From: Vibrio jasicida CAIM 1864 = LMG 25398
GTDB taxonomy: Bacteria; Pseudomonadota; Gammaproteobacteria; Enterobacterales; Vibrionaceae
Direction: 5' to 3'
NCBI RefSeq assembly: GCF_000400365.1
Contig: NZ_BAOG01000016.1
Span: 1-59,466, forward strand
Length of the DNA stretch: 59,466 bases
The notes beneath the pieces were generated by a model that saw nothing but the letters and a program-made list of their open reading frames with translations, was not told the origin of the DNA and did not search any database. Shown piece after piece: positions 18,393 to 27,284 of the stretch. Both the position numbers and the translations under genes were made by a program. Position 1 is the first letter of the stretch. The number at the start of each line of letters is the position of its first letter.

Positions 18393-18434
18393 GCGTACAA
18401 TTTAATAAGCAGTAGAGGGAAAGGTGGGCAACGA

Positions 18435-18989
18435 ATGAAAAATAAAGCACTGAGCATATTGGTTTTGCTGTGCGGCTCTATATTGGCGGGTTGTAGCTCT
18501 TCCGATCATTCTGGCTCTTCCTCTTCGGTTTATTATTCTTCAGGTTACTATGATCCTTGGTGGTTCGATCATGACGACTACTGGATTTATTACTACCCGG
18601 GTTGTTGCGACAACGACGATGAATACAAAGAGAAGCTTGAAGAATGGTGGAATGGCTTAGATGAAGACCAACAGCAATCGATTAAAGACAAGGTAGAAGA
18701 TTGGAAGGACGATGATATGTCCTCCAATATTGACAATATGAAGCGTCAGTTAGACGACCATTGGCAATCGCTTCCTGAAGAACAAAAGCAGGAGATTCAA
18801 ACCAAGTGGGAAAATCGTCCGGAGCGTATTGAGCCTGCAGCGTTACAAGACAAAGCCTTGAAAGAAAAGGTTCAACAAAGAAAAGCATTACCGGAAACGA
18901 AAATCCAGCGACCAGTTGCTCGTCCAAATGTGCAGATGCCTAAAGCACGTCCAAATATCCAACCTAGGCCGAGGCTTCCTCGTCGCTAG
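18435..18989 (+). CDS. Unknown Tyr/Trp-rich lipoprotein with an internal helical repeat
   Basis: 184 residues, no family recognised. The N-terminus is a lipoprotein signal with lipobox LAGC, so Cys19 or close to it would be lipidated. A Ser-rich linker leads to an aromatic segment (YYDPWWFDHDDYWIYYYPGCC). Two similar helical units follow: LEEWWNGLDEDQQQSIKDKV and LDDHWQSLPEEQKQEIQTKW. They share L-E/D-E/D-x-W-x-x-L-x-E-E-Q-x-Q-x-I. The C-terminus is basic and proline-rich with ARPN(V/I)Q copies. It sits between nrfG and nrfA, 42 bases after nrfG, so it is probably co-transcribed with nrfG. A link to nitrite reduction is inferred only from position. Confidence 0.75.
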   Translation: MKNKALSILVLLCGSILAGCSSSDHSGSSSSVYYSSGYYDPWWFDHDDYWIYYYPGCCDNDDEYKEKLEEWWNGLDEDQQQSIKDKVEDWKDDDMSSNIDNMKRQLDDHWQSLPEEQKQEIQTKWENRPERIEPAALQDKALKEKVQQRKALPETKIQRPVARPNVQMPKARPNIQPRPRLPRR

Positions 18990-19038
18990 TGAATCTAATT
19001 TTTATCTCTCGATAAGATTGACGATGAAGAAATAAAGA

Positions 19039-19061
19039 AAGGGGCGTACTGTGCGCCCCTT
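19039..19061. terminator. Bidirectional terminator between the lipoprotein gene and nrfA
   Basis: AAGGGGCG-TACTGTG-CGCCCCTT, lying between the convergent lipoprotein gene and nrfA. T-rich sequence follows on the minus strand. Confidence 0.75.
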
Positions 19062-19094
19062 GTCGTATCTATTTAACCATACCTGTCAGTTTAA

Positions 19095-20522
19095 TTAGTA
19101 CGTGGCTTCGCGTTCGGCTGCAGCCTTATCCCAATCTGGAGCAACGGTTTCTAAGAAGTCTTTCTTATCGGCGTTCATTTTCTCCATGTCCATACCGAGT
19201 GCTTGCTGCGCTTTCGCTTTAGTGGAGATGTCCGGGATCTGTACTGGTTCGGTAATGCCTTTCTTCGCAAGTAGACGAACAAGTTTAGTACGCGCATCCG
19301 CAGCACGGTCAACGGCGGTACCGAGCACTTCGAGCGCAACTTCAGGTGCATGCATGTGGACACCGTGAGACGCTATTGCATAGTCCCAACGCCATTGTGC
19401 GTGACGGATGTCTTGTAAGATTGGTTGCATTTCTTCTTCTGTTGCACCGGCATCCCAAGCCGCTCCTGCTTCAAAGTGTGCAGCAACGATTTGTTTCTCG
19501 GCGGTTAGCTTCATGTTCAATACTTGCGCCTTACGTGTTGAAACGATGCCCTGTAGCTGCTCTTTTGTTTGAGTGTGGCATTGCGCGCACGTATCATCAA
19601 AGCGATCAAATGGGTTACCGACTTTATGATCGGTATACACAGTGCCATCTTCTTTGGTTACTTTCGGCATGTGACAGTCTACACAAACTACTTTGTTCTT
19701 ACCGTGGATGCCTTCTCGCCAAGTTTCGTAACCAGGGTGTTGTGCTTTTAACATGGGTGCTTTAGAAACGGCATGCGTCCAATCTTTGAAGTTTAGTGCG
19801 TCGTAATACTTCTCCATGTCGTTTACTGAAGTTCCCATATCCCAAGGGAATTTGACCGCTTTTGTTGGGCCTGTGAAGTAGTATTCAACGTGGCATTGTG
19901 CACAAACAGAGGCTTGTTGATCGAGGCGGGATTGCTCATCAAATTTTTTGCCAATCGTATCAAAAGCTCGCTCAACATACGGGCGAGTGACCGCAAGTGC
20001 TGGCTCGCCATTTTTGAACTCCTCAGAGCGAGTATCGTGACAGTCAGAGCAGCCAATAGGATTTACGATTTCTGAGCCCAAGCGTGCCCATTTTCCCTCG
20101 AAATACCCATCTTCACCTCGTTCATCAATCACACGTGCGACATCTGGGCTCTTACAGCTCCAACACGCCATTGGCATGGGACCTGATTTTTCATCGGTGG
20201 GAGCACCAGTGCGAAGTGTTTGACGAACATCATCGAGAGCGTAAAAGTGCCCGCGAGCCTTATTGTAGTCTTTAGCGAAGCCATAGCCAGCCCAAAGAAT
20301 GACCATATTAGGGTCTTCTCCGAGTGCATCTTCAATATGTTCGCTTTCAGATGTCGCTTTCCAAGAATGGTATTGGTCAGGGTGGTTTTGTTCGAAGGCG
20401 TCATTGCGTGGATCGATGAGACCTTTATCTTCCGCTGCCAACGGAGCGCCGACCAAAAATAATTGGCTGGCAAATAAGGTCGCAACCGCGATAGGTGTGC
20501 TCATCCAGTGTTTTATGCTCAC
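19095..20522 (-). CDS. nrfA: Ammonia-forming cytochrome c nitrite reductase (pentaheme)
   Basis: A 475-residue periplasmic enzyme that reduces nitrite to ammonium by six electrons without releasing intermediates. The GTG start at 20522 has ribosome site GGAG eight bases before it. The signal peptide ends near APLAAEDKG. The catalytic heme site is CWSCK (lysine ligand), and four ordinary sites follow: CSDCH, CAQCH, CVDCH and CAQCH. The second of these sits in [10 protein letters not shown], a region that in the family carries a catalytic tyrosine. The gene is divergent from nrfBCDEXF, unlike the single nrfABCDEFG operon of E. coli. Confidence 0.98.
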   Translation of the reverse strand: MSIKHWMSTPIAVATLFASQLFLVGAPLAAEDKGLIDPRNDAFEQNHPDQYHSWKATSESEHIEDALGEDPNMVILWAGYGFAKDYNKARGHFYALDDVRQTLRTGAPTDEKSGPMPMACWSCKSPDVARVIDERGEDGYFEGKWARLGSEIVNPIGCSDCHDTRSEEFKNGEPALAVTRPYVERAFDTIGKKFDEQSRLDQQASVCAQCHVEYYFTGPTKAVKFPWDMGTSVNDMEKYYDALNFKDWTHAVSKAPMLKAQHPGYETWREGIHGKNKVVCVDCHMPKVTKEDGTVYTDHKVGNPFDRFDDTCAQCHTQTKEQLQGIVSTRKAQVLNMKLTAEKQIVAAHFEAGAAWDAGATEEEMQPILQDIRHAQWRWDYAIASHGVHMHAPEVALEVLGTAVDRAADARTKLVRLLAKKGITEPVQIPDISTKAKAQQALGMDMEKMNADKKDFLETVAPDWDKAAAEREATY

Positions 20523-20645
20523 GGTGTTATCTCCATATTCATTTTTATTAGCAGCGTTGTGAGAAGCTATTCCAAATAAGAATCGGAGATCTACTGTTTA
20601 TAATATGGCTTAATTAAATAGATGAAATAGTGAGCGGAACTTGTT

Positions 20646-20659
20646 TTGTTTTAGATCAA
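20646..20659. promoter_or_regulatory. FNR-like site
   Basis: TTGTTTTAGATCAA matches TTGAT-N4-ATCAA at 9 of 10 defined positions. It lies about 130 bases upstream of the nrfA start codon. FNR activates nrf under anaerobic conditions in E. coli. Confidence 0.6.
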
Positions 20660-20695
20660 TTTATACCAGTGATCTCAATCATGTTTGAATTTATA

Positions 20696-20711
20696 TAACC
20701 CTAAAGGGGTA
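20696..20711. promoter_or_regulatory. NarP/NarL-type 7-2-7 site
   Basis: TAACCCT-AA-AGGGGTA is an inverted heptamer pair with 2-base spacing, the arrangement preferred by NarP and NarL (consensus heptamer TACYYMT). One arm is perfect (TACCCCT) and the other has one mismatch. It lies between the nrfA and nrfB starts and could act on either. Confidence 0.65.
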
Positions 20712-20798
20712 GTTATCAATGCTTTGTTTGATAAGGGGTTAGCTTTTTAACCATTTTAAAAATAGGGTGATTAAGCTCGCTTTTTGAACGGTTGTCTC

Positions 20799-20822
20799 TA
20801 CCTCTTATGAATAATAGAGGTA
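20799..20822. promoter_or_regulatory. Inverted TACCTCT heptamers (7-10-7)
   Basis: TACCTCT at 20799-20805 and its perfect complement AGAGGTA at 20816-20822, ten bases apart. Each fits the NarL/NarP heptamer, but the spacing is not the usual 2 bases. It may be a pair of half-sites or an RNA hairpin in the nrfB leader. Confidence 0.4.
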
Positions 20823-20929
20823 TTATAAATATAGGTTTAGCGTTGTGGCTTTCTGAAATAAGAATTGATGTCATTTGAAGATGTTAAAAATATCTTCAGA
20901 GGAAATTAATTGTCGCTCAAATAAATAAT

Positions 20930-20944
20930 TGAGAATAATTATCA
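20930..20944. promoter_or_regulatory. Fur box upstream of nrfB
   Basis: TGAGAAT-A-ATTATCA matches the 7-1-7 Fur pattern TGATAAT-N-ATTATCA at all but one base. It is 27 bases before the nrfB ATG, a position suited to repression. Iron control would fit a pathway that consumes heme and Fe-S clusters. Confidence 0.65.
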
Positions 20945-20971
20945 CTTATTTAAGAGCTAAGGAAAGAAAAT

Positions 20972-21574
20972 ATGGGCAATATAAAATTGGCCATAGAGAC
21001 AATGTTGAAACTTCTCTTCATCTTTGCCGTCTATGGTTTTTCCATCGCCGCCCATGCGACTTCTTCAGAGCCAGTTGAAGGTGCTCAAACCGAGCGCCAT
21101 CAAGTCGAATTAATCCGTGACAGAGACTATAAATGTCTCCAGTGTCATAAGGACGCCAAAGATACTCTGAATCTATCGCATGACCCGCAAGCTCTATTAA
21201 GCCAGGGCAAACAGCTCAACTGCACGAATTGTCATAGTAATATCGGACCCGATCACCGTGAAGGTGCTTCGGAGGTGATTAAGTTTTCCGCAGCACAATC
21301 TCAAGCCGTTCACGATAAAGTCTTTCTTGATCCAAGTTTAATCCTTAAAGCCAATAGTCAATGTGTGGATTGTCATACACCGTTGAAGTTACGTGAAAGT
21401 CACTGGACGCATGATGTACACGCGAAAAACCTGACGTGTTCAAATTGTCATGATGTGCATGCTGCGAAAGCCAAAGCGCTGGCATACGACCGTAAAGAAC
21501 TGATTAAGCAATGTGTCGACTGTCACTCTGAATTTGCCATCGAGCCTGAACTCGCAAAAGAGGAGGAGAGATAG
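20972..21574 (+). CDS. nrfB: NrfB pentaheme c-type cytochrome
   Basis: A 200-residue periplasmic cytochrome that passes electrons from the NrfCD quinol dehydrogenase to NrfA. Five CxxCH sites are seen: CLQCH, CTNCH, CVDCH, CSNCH and CVDCH, the expected number. The signal peptide is hydrophobic up to AAHATS near residue 30. Ribosome site AAGGAAAG. First gene of the plus-strand nrf operon; its stop and the nrfC start are one base apart. Confidence 0.95.
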   Translation: MGNIKLAIETMLKLLFIFAVYGFSIAAHATSSEPVEGAQTERHQVELIRDRDYKCLQCHKDAKDTLNLSHDPQALLSQGKQLNCTNCHSNIGPDHREGASEVIKFSAAQSQAVHDKVFLDPSLILKANSQCVDCHTPLKLRESHWTHDVHAKNLTCSNCHDVHAAKAKALAYDRKELIKQCVDCHSEFAIEPELAKEEER

Positions 21575-21575
21575 C

Positions 21576-22262
21576 ATGAAATGTTCTAGAAGAAATTTCT
21601 TAGCCGGTGGCGGCGCACTGATTTTGACTACAGGCGTTGCAGGCACTTCCGTTGTGAGCTCTTCTCTTTATGCCAGTGACAGTGAGCGAGCTAAACGTTT
21701 AGGTATGTTACACGATGAAACGGCTTGTATTGGTTGCACCGCGTGTACTGATGCGTGTCGTGAAGTGAATAATGTTCCGGAAGGTGTGACTCGTCTTAAA
21801 ATTCATCGAGGAGAGCCGATAGGGGAATTCCCTGATGTGGAATACCAATTCACTCGTGAATCTTGCCAGCACTGTGATAACCCACCTTGTGTGTATGTTT
21901 GTCCAACAGGTGCTGCATATAAAGACGAAACGACAGGCATCGTCGATGTGCACAAAGAGAAATGTGTCGGCTGTGGTTATTGCTTAGCGGCCTGCCCTTA
22001 CCAAGTGCGCTTTTTCAACCCTGTTGACCACTCTGCAGATAAATGTAATTTCTGTCGCGATACCAATTTAGCGCAAGGTAAACAGCCAGCTTGTGTGGAG
22101 TCTTGTCCGACGAAGGCACTGATATTTGGTGATTTGAACGATCCGACGAGTGAAGTGAGCAAAGCGATAGAAGGCCACGTTGTTTACCGGGATAAATCGC
22201 ACCTAGGTACGCAACCTAAGCTGTATAAAATTCCGCATAGCAAAGGGGAGGTGTCATCATGA
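21576..22262 (+). CDS. nrfC: NrfC four-cluster ferredoxin
   Basis: About 228 residues; the start is the ATG at 21576 with ribosome site AGGAGGAG, not the longer frame from 21513. The N-terminus has a Tat signal (SRRNFLAGG). Sixteen cysteines form four 4Fe-4S sites: CIGCTACTDAC, CQHCDNPPCVYVCP, CVGCGYCLAACP and CNFC with CVESCP. NrfC receives electrons from the membrane partner NrfD and hands them to NrfB. Its stop overlaps the nrfD start (ATGA), so translation is coupled. Confidence 0.96.
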   Translation: MKCSRRNFLAGGGALILTTGVAGTSVVSSSLYASDSERAKRLGMLHDETACIGCTACTDACREVNNVPEGVTRLKIHRGEPIGEFPDVEYQFTRESCQHCDNPPCVYVCPTGAAYKDETTGIVDVHKEKCVGCGYCLAACPYQVRFFNPVDHSADKCNFCRDTNLAQGKQPACVESCPTKALIFGDLNDPTSEVSKAIEGHVVYRDKSHLGTQPKLYKIPHSKGEVSS

Positions 22263-23230
22263 ACGGCTTTGAAAGTGCTTTCCACTTTGACTCGTTAGTC
22301 TGGGATTGGATTATCGCGATCTATTTGTTCTTAGCGGGTATGTCCGCTGGTGCGGTGATGATTGCCATCTATCTAAAACGTAAAGTCATCGAGGGTGACC
22401 CAGCAAATAACGGCATCATGAAGGCCATGGCTTGGTTGGCGCCATTTGGTATCATTGCTGGTTTGGTTATTCTGATTTTCCACCTAACTAAACCGCTAGA
22501 GTTTTGGAAGATCATGATTTACTACAATCCGACTTCCGTGATGTCGATGGGCGTTATCCTGTTCCAAGTGTACATGATTGTGTTGTTTGTCTGGATCGGC
22601 GTAATTTTCCGCCACCCTATCATCAACTTCTGTGAAGGAAAGCTGCCAAGTAAGCTACTGGACTTTGTTGATGGTCTGCTTATTAAGTTAGGTAAAGGCA
22701 ACAACGCCATAGAACTTTTTCTGGGATTTTTAGCGATAATCTTAGCTGCATACACCGGTTTCTTACTGTCTGCATTGAAGACCTATCCAATGCTTAACAA
22801 CCCAGTGCTGCCTATTTTATTCTTGTTCTCGAGCTTGTCTTCTGGCGCAGCGGCTTGCTTGATGTTCGGAATTCTCGTCTTTAAAGAACCGACTAGCAGC
22901 CCTAGCGTGTCTTGGGTTCACGGGTTTGAACGCCCAGTGGTGTTGTTCGAATTGTTCGTATTGGTGACATTTTTCACGGGCTTAATCTTCAGTGGAGGGC
23001 AAAATGAAGCAGCTGCGTGGAACGCGATATCCAGTGGCTTTTGGGCGCAGTGGTTCTGGGTTGGTGTAGTACTAATAGGTATGCTAACACCTCTTACCAT
23101 GAACTGGCTGATACCTTCAGAAGTGCGCCATAAAGGCAGTTATGTCTTTGTCGTTACCACTTTGAGCTTGGTCGGTGTACTCATGCTACGTACGTTCATC
23201 CTTTATGCAGGCCAAATGACGGTTGTATAA
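22259..23230 (+). CDS. nrfD: NrfD membrane quinol dehydrogenase subunit
   Basis: A 323-residue integral membrane protein of the NrfD/PsrC family with about eight hydrophobic helices, for example IIAIYLFLAGMSAGAVMIAI near the N-terminus and VMSMGVILFQVYMIVLFVWI. It oxidises menaquinol/ubiquinol and passes electrons to NrfC. The start overlaps the nrfC stop, and GGAGG precedes it. nrfE follows after 9 bases with ribosome site AAGGAGG. Confidence 0.95.
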   Translation: MNGFESAFHFDSLVWDWIIAIYLFLAGMSAGAVMIAIYLKRKVIEGDPANNGIMKAMAWLAPFGIIAGLVILIFHLTKPLEFWKIMIYYNPTSVMSMGVILFQVYMIVLFVWIGVIFRHPIINFCEGKLPSKLLDFVDGLLIKLGKGNNAIELFLGFLAIILAAYTGFLLSALKTYPMLNNPVLPILFLFSSLSSGAAACLMFGILVFKEPTSSPSVSWVHGFERPVVLFELFVLVTFFTGLIFSGGQNEAAAWNAISSGFWAQWFWVGVVLIGMLTPLTMNWLIPSEVRHKGSYVFVVTTLSLVGVLMLRTFILYAGQMTVV

Positions 23231-23239
23231 GGAGGTAAA

Positions 23240-25147
23240 ATGGAAGCTGAATTGGGGTTTTTCTTACTGGTATTGGTGGTCATGGCGTCCAGCAGCGCAG
23301 CATTGTTGCACTGGTTTCGACGTGCTATCGGAAAGAGCGTGGCGTTAACACATCAAATTGCCACGTCGCACATCATCAGTTTAGCTTCCGTTATCTGTCT
23401 ATTGCTTCTTGTTCATTGTTTCATTAAAGACAACTTCGCTCTTGAATATGTCATAGCTCACTCTAATAGCCATTTGCCAGTCGCTTTTAAGGTTGCTGCC
23501 GCATGGGGAGGGCATCAAGGCTCGATGCTGTTTTGGGTGGTAACGCTTAGCGTGTGGGCGTCATTTATTGCGTTCAAATCTCCTATTAGTAAGCAATATA
23601 CAGGTGACTGCTTAGGCATCATGAACGTGTTAATAGCCGTCTTTGCTTGGTTCACATTAACAACTTCTAACCCCTTTGAATACGCTCAAGTCCTAGCTAC
23701 AGAAGGACGAGACTTGAATCCGATGTTGCAAGACATTGGGCTTATTATTCATCCACCACTGCTTTATTTAGGTTATGTCGGTTATGCCGCGATATTGGCC
23801 TTTGCTTTAGCTGCTTTGCTGGGTAAATGTCCTCTGAATGAATGGTACGGGATTGCTCGTCGTGCCGCTTTCTTTGCTTGGGGGACACTCACTGTCGGTA
23901 TTTTGGTTGGCTCTTGGTGGGCTTACAACGAGTTAGGGTGGGGCGGTTGGTGGTTCTGGGACCCAGTAGAAAACGCTTCATTATTACCATGGTTAACCGG
24001 AACTGCACTGTTGCACAGCGGAGTTCTAGCTCAAAGACATAAAAGTGCTCTATGGAGTACCTATGCGTTGGCATTTGCGACTTTTAGCTTGAGTATTTTG
24101 GGAACATTCATTGTGCGCTCTGGGGTTCTTACCTCGGTGCATGCTTTTGCGGTTGATCCAACCAAAGGCTTATTACTGCTGGCGGTGTTGAGTCTGTTGG
24201 TCGTGGTCACTTTTGGGATACTTATTGTTCGAGGTGACGGCATCAAAGCTTTTAAGCTAGTTTCTCTTCTTAGCCGAGCATACTTGACTTACGTTGCGAT
24301 AGGCTTGTTCGTCATTACTACAGCGATTGTTTTCTTGGGTACGTTCTACCCGATGGTCTACCAACTGTTTGGACTTGGTAATATTTCCGTTGGTGCTCCT
24401 TACTTCAACAGCTTGCTATTCCCATTATCATTATTAGCATTGGGCGTAATGGCGATTATTCCTTTGCTTAGGTGGCAAAAGGGAGCGGATAAAAATGCTT
24501 TTATCTTTGCCTTGATTGCTATGTTGGCAATGGTGAGCTCTGCTTTCGTGTTTGTTTTCTCGGTTGAAAGCGTGCGTACAACCAGTTTGATCACGATTAT
24601 GTTAGCGGTGTGGGTTGTGGTCGCCCATTTTTTGCTGATATTAACGTCTGAGACTAAGGTGACGCTGGTTCCTATGGTAATGGCACATATTGGTTTTGCC
24701 CTCGCCGCAACTGGGGCGGTGATAAACAGTGACTATTCTTATGAATATCATTTGCGAGTTGAGCCTGAGAGCTTGCACCAACGTTCAGACGTGAGTATTG
24801 ATTATCATGGCATTGAGTGGGTAATTGGTCCAAATTACACCGCAGAACGAGCGAGCATTTATCTTCATTTGGAAGATGGTCGTACCTTGTCCCTTCAACC
24901 GGAAAAACGCCATTATCCAGTTCGAGTTATGAATATGACCGAGCCAGCCATTCGTTCATTGTGGCATGGAGACTACTATGTCACGCTAGGCGATAAAGTA
25001 GATTCCAATGCCTATGCAATTAAACTTCAGTATCGAGCCGGTATCTGGTGGATTTGGAGTGGTGGGCTAATCGCAGTATTTGGTGCGTTAATGACACTCG
25101 CGAACAAAAGAAAAAAGGTGGCACATGGTGTCGAAGAATACGCTTAA
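23240..25147 (+). CDS. nrfE: NrfE heme lyase subunit (CcmF-like)
   Basis: A 635-residue polytopic membrane protein of the CcmF/NrfE family that presents heme for attachment to the CxxCK site of NrfA. The heme-handling tryptophan-rich WWD segment is present (GWGGWWFWDPVENASLLPW, near residue 230-250). About a dozen or more hydrophobic helices and a periplasmic loop near 500-590 are visible. It overlaps the next gene (start 25125) by 23 bases, showing tight operon packing. Confidence 0.95.
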   Translation: MEAELGFFLLVLVVMASSSAALLHWFRRAIGKSVALTHQIATSHIISLASVICLLLLVHCFIKDNFALEYVIAHSNSHLPVAFKVAAAWGGHQGSMLFWVVTLSVWASFIAFKSPISKQYTGDCLGIMNVLIAVFAWFTLTTSNPFEYAQVLATEGRDLNPMLQDIGLIIHPPLLYLGYVGYAAILAFALAALLGKCPLNEWYGIARRAAFFAWGTLTVGILVGSWWAYNELGWGGWWFWDPVENASLLPWLTGTALLHSGVLAQRHKSALWSTYALAFATFSLSILGTFIVRSGVLTSVHAFAVDPTKGLLLLAVLSLLVVVTFGILIVRGDGIKAFKLVSLLSRAYLTYVAIGLFVITTAIVFLGTFYPMVYQLFGLGNISVGAPYFNSLLFPLSLLALGVMAIIPLLRWQKGADKNAFIFALIAMLAMVSSAFVFVFSVESVRTTSLITIMLAVWVVVAHFLLILTSETKVTLVPMVMAHIGFALAATGAVINSDYSYEYHLRVEPESLHQRSDVSIDYHGIEWVIGPNYTAERASIYLHLEDGRTLSLQPEKRHYPVRVMNMTEPAIRSLWHGDYYVTLGDKVDSNAYAIKLQYRAGIWWIWSGGLIAVFGALMTLANKRKKVAHGVEEYA

Positions 25148-25658
25148 GTTGTTATTTCTTGTTAGCGTTGTGGCTTTGTTTGCTGCCCTTACGGCAACCG
25201 CTCTGTCTGACAGGCCCAATGTTGAATTGTCTGAGCAGCGCAAGTTGGTGATTCCTAGCTTTACCTCGATATCATTGCTTTCTGAAAAGGAAGTAAACCA
25301 AACCGTGTTTAAAAGCGAAGGTTATAAATTGCTGAATATTTGGGCTTCTTGGTGTGGAATATGCAAGAGTGAGCACGATGAGTTACTTCTATTAGCAGAG
25401 CAGGGTGTACCCATCATTGGTTTGAATTATCGAGATCAAAAACAAGCCGCTCGTGAATATTTGAGCTTTAAACGAAATCCATATAAAGAGGTAATCAGTG
25501 ATCCCAATGGAAAGCTTGCTGTTGAACTTGGTGTAATAGGTACACCAGAAACTTACTTGATTGATCAAAATGGAATCGTGTTGATCAAATATCGTGGAGA
25601 GCTCACTAAAGATAAATGGAATGATATATTTTCGGAGTATTTTGATGTTTCGATTTAA
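25125..25658 (+). CDS. nrfX: Thioredoxin-like protein of the nrf operon (NrfX/CcmG type)
   Basis: 177 residues of the DsbE/CcmG family: one N-terminal anchor helix (LLFLVSVVALFAALTATAL), then a thioredoxin fold with active site WASWCGICKSEHDE and cis-proline region GVIGTPETYLID. It would keep the NrfA heme-binding cysteines reduced before heme ligation. It overlaps nrfE upstream, and nrfF starts 14 bases before its end. The symbol follows the naming used for nrf operons; dsbE/ccmG-like is equally fair. Confidence 0.85.
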   Translation: MVSKNTLKLLFLVSVVALFAALTATALSDRPNVELSEQRKLVIPSFTSISLLSEKEVNQTVFKSEGYKLLNIWASWCGICKSEHDELLLLAEQGVPIIGLNYRDQKQAAREYLSFKRNPYKEVISDPNGKLAVELGVIGTPETYLIDQNGIVLIKYRGELTKDKWNDIFSEYFDVSI

Positions 25659-26055
25659 TTATCTACTCGCCTGTTTGTTGGCTTTTACGTTATTTTCATC
25701 TTTAGTGAAAGCGGAAGACATTAAGCAGAATGTTGATCTATTTCAGTTTCATTCTGTTGAAGTGCAACAACAGGCAACCGCTCTAGCCAAGACATTACGC
25801 TGTCCTCAATGCCAAAATCAAAACCTTGTTGAATCAAATGCCCCAGCGGCAAAAGACTTACGTTTGAAGGTCTACACGATGGTGAATGAGGGGAGTAGTG
25901 AACAAGAGGTCAAAGAATATTTAGTTGCAAGATATGGGAATATTGTTCTTTATCAGCCGCCGTTTAATTATTCCACAGCATTGTTGTGGATCTTTCCTGC
26001 GCTATTTTTGATCTTTTTTGTCTTATATTCGATCCGAATGACAAAACGTAATTAA
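25645..26055 (+). CDS. nrfF: NrfF heme lyase subunit (CcmH-like)
   Basis: 136 residues; start set at the ATG at 25645 (MFRFNYLLACLL) because it begins the signal sequence; ribosome site TCGGAG. The family motif LRCPQCQNQNLVESN holds the redox pair CxxC. A C-terminal membrane helix (LLWIFPALFLIFFVLY) ends the protein. NrfF handles the apo-cytochrome thiols for NrfE. nrfG, expected next, is missing here and lies at 17769. Confidence 0.93.
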   Translation: MFRFNYLLACLLAFTLFSSLVKAEDIKQNVDLFQFHSVEVQQQATALAKTLRCPQCQNQNLVESNAPAAKDLRLKVYTMVNEGSSEQEVKEYLVARYGNIVLYQPPFNYSTALLWIFPALFLIFFVLYSIRMTKRN

Positions 26056-26199
26056 TGTGATGATAATTCCACTATTAAAAATAAATTGTGCACATAACAA
26101 GCAGAATGTTATCATTTTGCAGAATTTATGAAGGCTCCAGTGAATAGCAGACCATAAAAATGAGCTGGAGAAGTAATAAAAGAACGAAAGGTGTACGCA

Positions 26200-26376
26200 G
26201 TGGATTCAGTTATATCGCAATTAAAAAAGGACTTTTATTCGCAGATTCGTGCATTGCAGTCACCGAAGCTGCCACAAGTCACTTCGTCTCTCGCCGTCTT
26301 AACCGACGAGGAAATTCAAGAACTCGAAGCCGTTTGGATTGAGCTCGCTGTATGGAAGCGAAGCCAAACTCATTAA
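26200..26376 (+). CDS. Small hypothetical protein
   Basis: About 58 residues from a GTG at 26200, with AAAGGTG about nine bases upstream; an alternative GTG at 26191 adds three residues. No family recognised. The sequence (VISQLKKDFYSQIRALQSPK, then VLTDEEIQELEAVWIELAVW) is predicted amphipathic and helical with no signal peptide. A good terminator follows directly, which supports a real gene. It is a separate unit from nrfF, with 144 bases between. Confidence 0.6.
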   Translation: MDSVISQLKKDFYSQIRALQSPKLPQVTSSLAVLTDEEIQELEAVWIELAVWKRSQTH

Positions 26377-26399
26377 ACCGATTCAAACTTAGCGACTTT

Positions 26400-26431
26400 A
26401 AACCCCAGGCAAATTTGTCTGGGGTTTTTTT
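26400..26431 (+). terminator. Terminator after the small protein gene
   Basis: AAACCCCAG-GCAAATTTGT-CTGGGGTTTTTTT: a 6-bp GC stem extended by A-T pairs, with a seven-T tract, 23 bases after the stop. Confidence 0.9.
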
Positions 26432-26444
26432 ATTGTAGTTAGCT

Positions 26445-26603
26445 GTAAATGTTATACTATAACAAATGTAAAGTCGGCAGTTGGGGATCATTTTCGCTAT
26501 GAATTCTCGCTGTTGCTAGAATAAGAGTACGCCTCGTTGTGATCTCAACATTGAAAAATGCGGTATCAATCCCCATAGTTGAAGAGCAAATGAGAGCAAT
26601 CCC
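26445..26603 (+). promoter_or_regulatory. ribA promoter and structured leader (candidate)
   Basis: An extended -10 element (TGTTATACT, about 26450-26458) would give a leader of about 140 bases. In it, TTGGGGAT (near 26481) can pair with ATCCCCA (near 26569), closing a large domain. The conserved blocks of the FMN riboswitch are absent. A five-codon frame (ATG at 26590) ends on the ribA ATG through ATGA. Confidence 0.35.
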
Positions 26604-27251
26604 ATGAATGCGATAACGAAAATGCATCAAGCAATAAATCGAGTGAGTGTAGATATGGCGGAAGTACGTGCCAGAGTAGATTTTAAAGTCGGGGCTAACA
26701 GCAACATAGATGCCGAAATCCTGTCTTTCCATGGCCTAAAGACAGATAAAGAGCATGTAGCAATTATCTTTAAACAAGCGGATCAAACGCAAGATATGCC
26801 TTTAGTGCGTATGCACTCTGAGTGTCTGACTGGCGATGTGTTCCACTCTTCACGCTGTGACTGCGGTGAGCAACTAGAAGAGACCATCAATCGAATGGGC
26901 GAATCAGGTGGCATTATCCTATACCTTCGTCAAGAAGGCCGCGGTATCGGTCTTTATAACAAGATTGATGCATACCGTCTTCAAAGTCAGGGTATGAATA
27001 CCTACGAAGCAAATAATCATTTGGGCTTCGATGATGACTTACGTGACTTCACAGAAGCAGCACAAATGCTTGAAGCACTAGGTGTGAATAAGATTCAGCT
27101 TGTTACTAACAACCCTAAGAAGATACGCGAGTTGTCAGAGTACGGAATTGAAATCGCAGAGGTTGTCAATACTTCTGCGCACATCAAAGATGGCAATGAA
27201 AATTATCTGAAGGCGAAAGTTTCCCATGGTAAACATCACCTAAAGGTTTAA
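26604..27251 (+). CDS. ribA: GTP cyclohydrolase II
   Basis: A 215-residue zinc enzyme, first committed step of riboflavin synthesis: opens GTP to the pyrimidine precursor, releasing formate and pyrophosphate. The zinc cysteines are in [20 protein letters not shown]; the catalytic and GTP-binding region is [17 protein letters not shown], then YEANNHLGF and LVTNNPKKI. It is some 15-20 residues longer than E. coli RibA at the N-terminus; an ATG at 26655 would give the usual length, but GAGAG suits the ATG at 26604. Confidence 0.94.
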   Translation: MNAITKMHQAINRVSVDMAEVRARVDFKVGANSNIDAEILSFHGLKTDKEHVAIIFKQADQTQDMPLVRMHSECLTGDVFHSSRCDCGEQLEETINRMGESGGIILYLRQEGRGIGLYNKIDAYRLQSQGMNTYEANNHLGFDDDLRDFTEAAQMLEALGVNKIQLVTNNPKKIRELSEYGIEIAEVVNTSAHIKDGNENYLKAKVSHGKHHLKV

Positions 27252-27284
27252 TCTTTAAAGATAAAACTAACAATAAAGCATTTT

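Larger units (their letters stand above)
20523..20971. promoter_or_regulatory. Divergent nrfA / nrfB control region
   Basis: 449 AT-rich bases between two divergent starts. They hold an FNR-like site (20646-20659), a NarP-type 7-2-7 site (20696-20711), an inverted heptamer pair (20799-20822) and a Fur-like box (20930-20944), each listed separately. No reading frame of note. Confidence 0.7.

Noticed and set aside
26445..26603. FMN riboswitch upstream of ribA
   Set aside because: The conserved FMN-riboswitch blocks are absent; only an unclassified pairing is visible.
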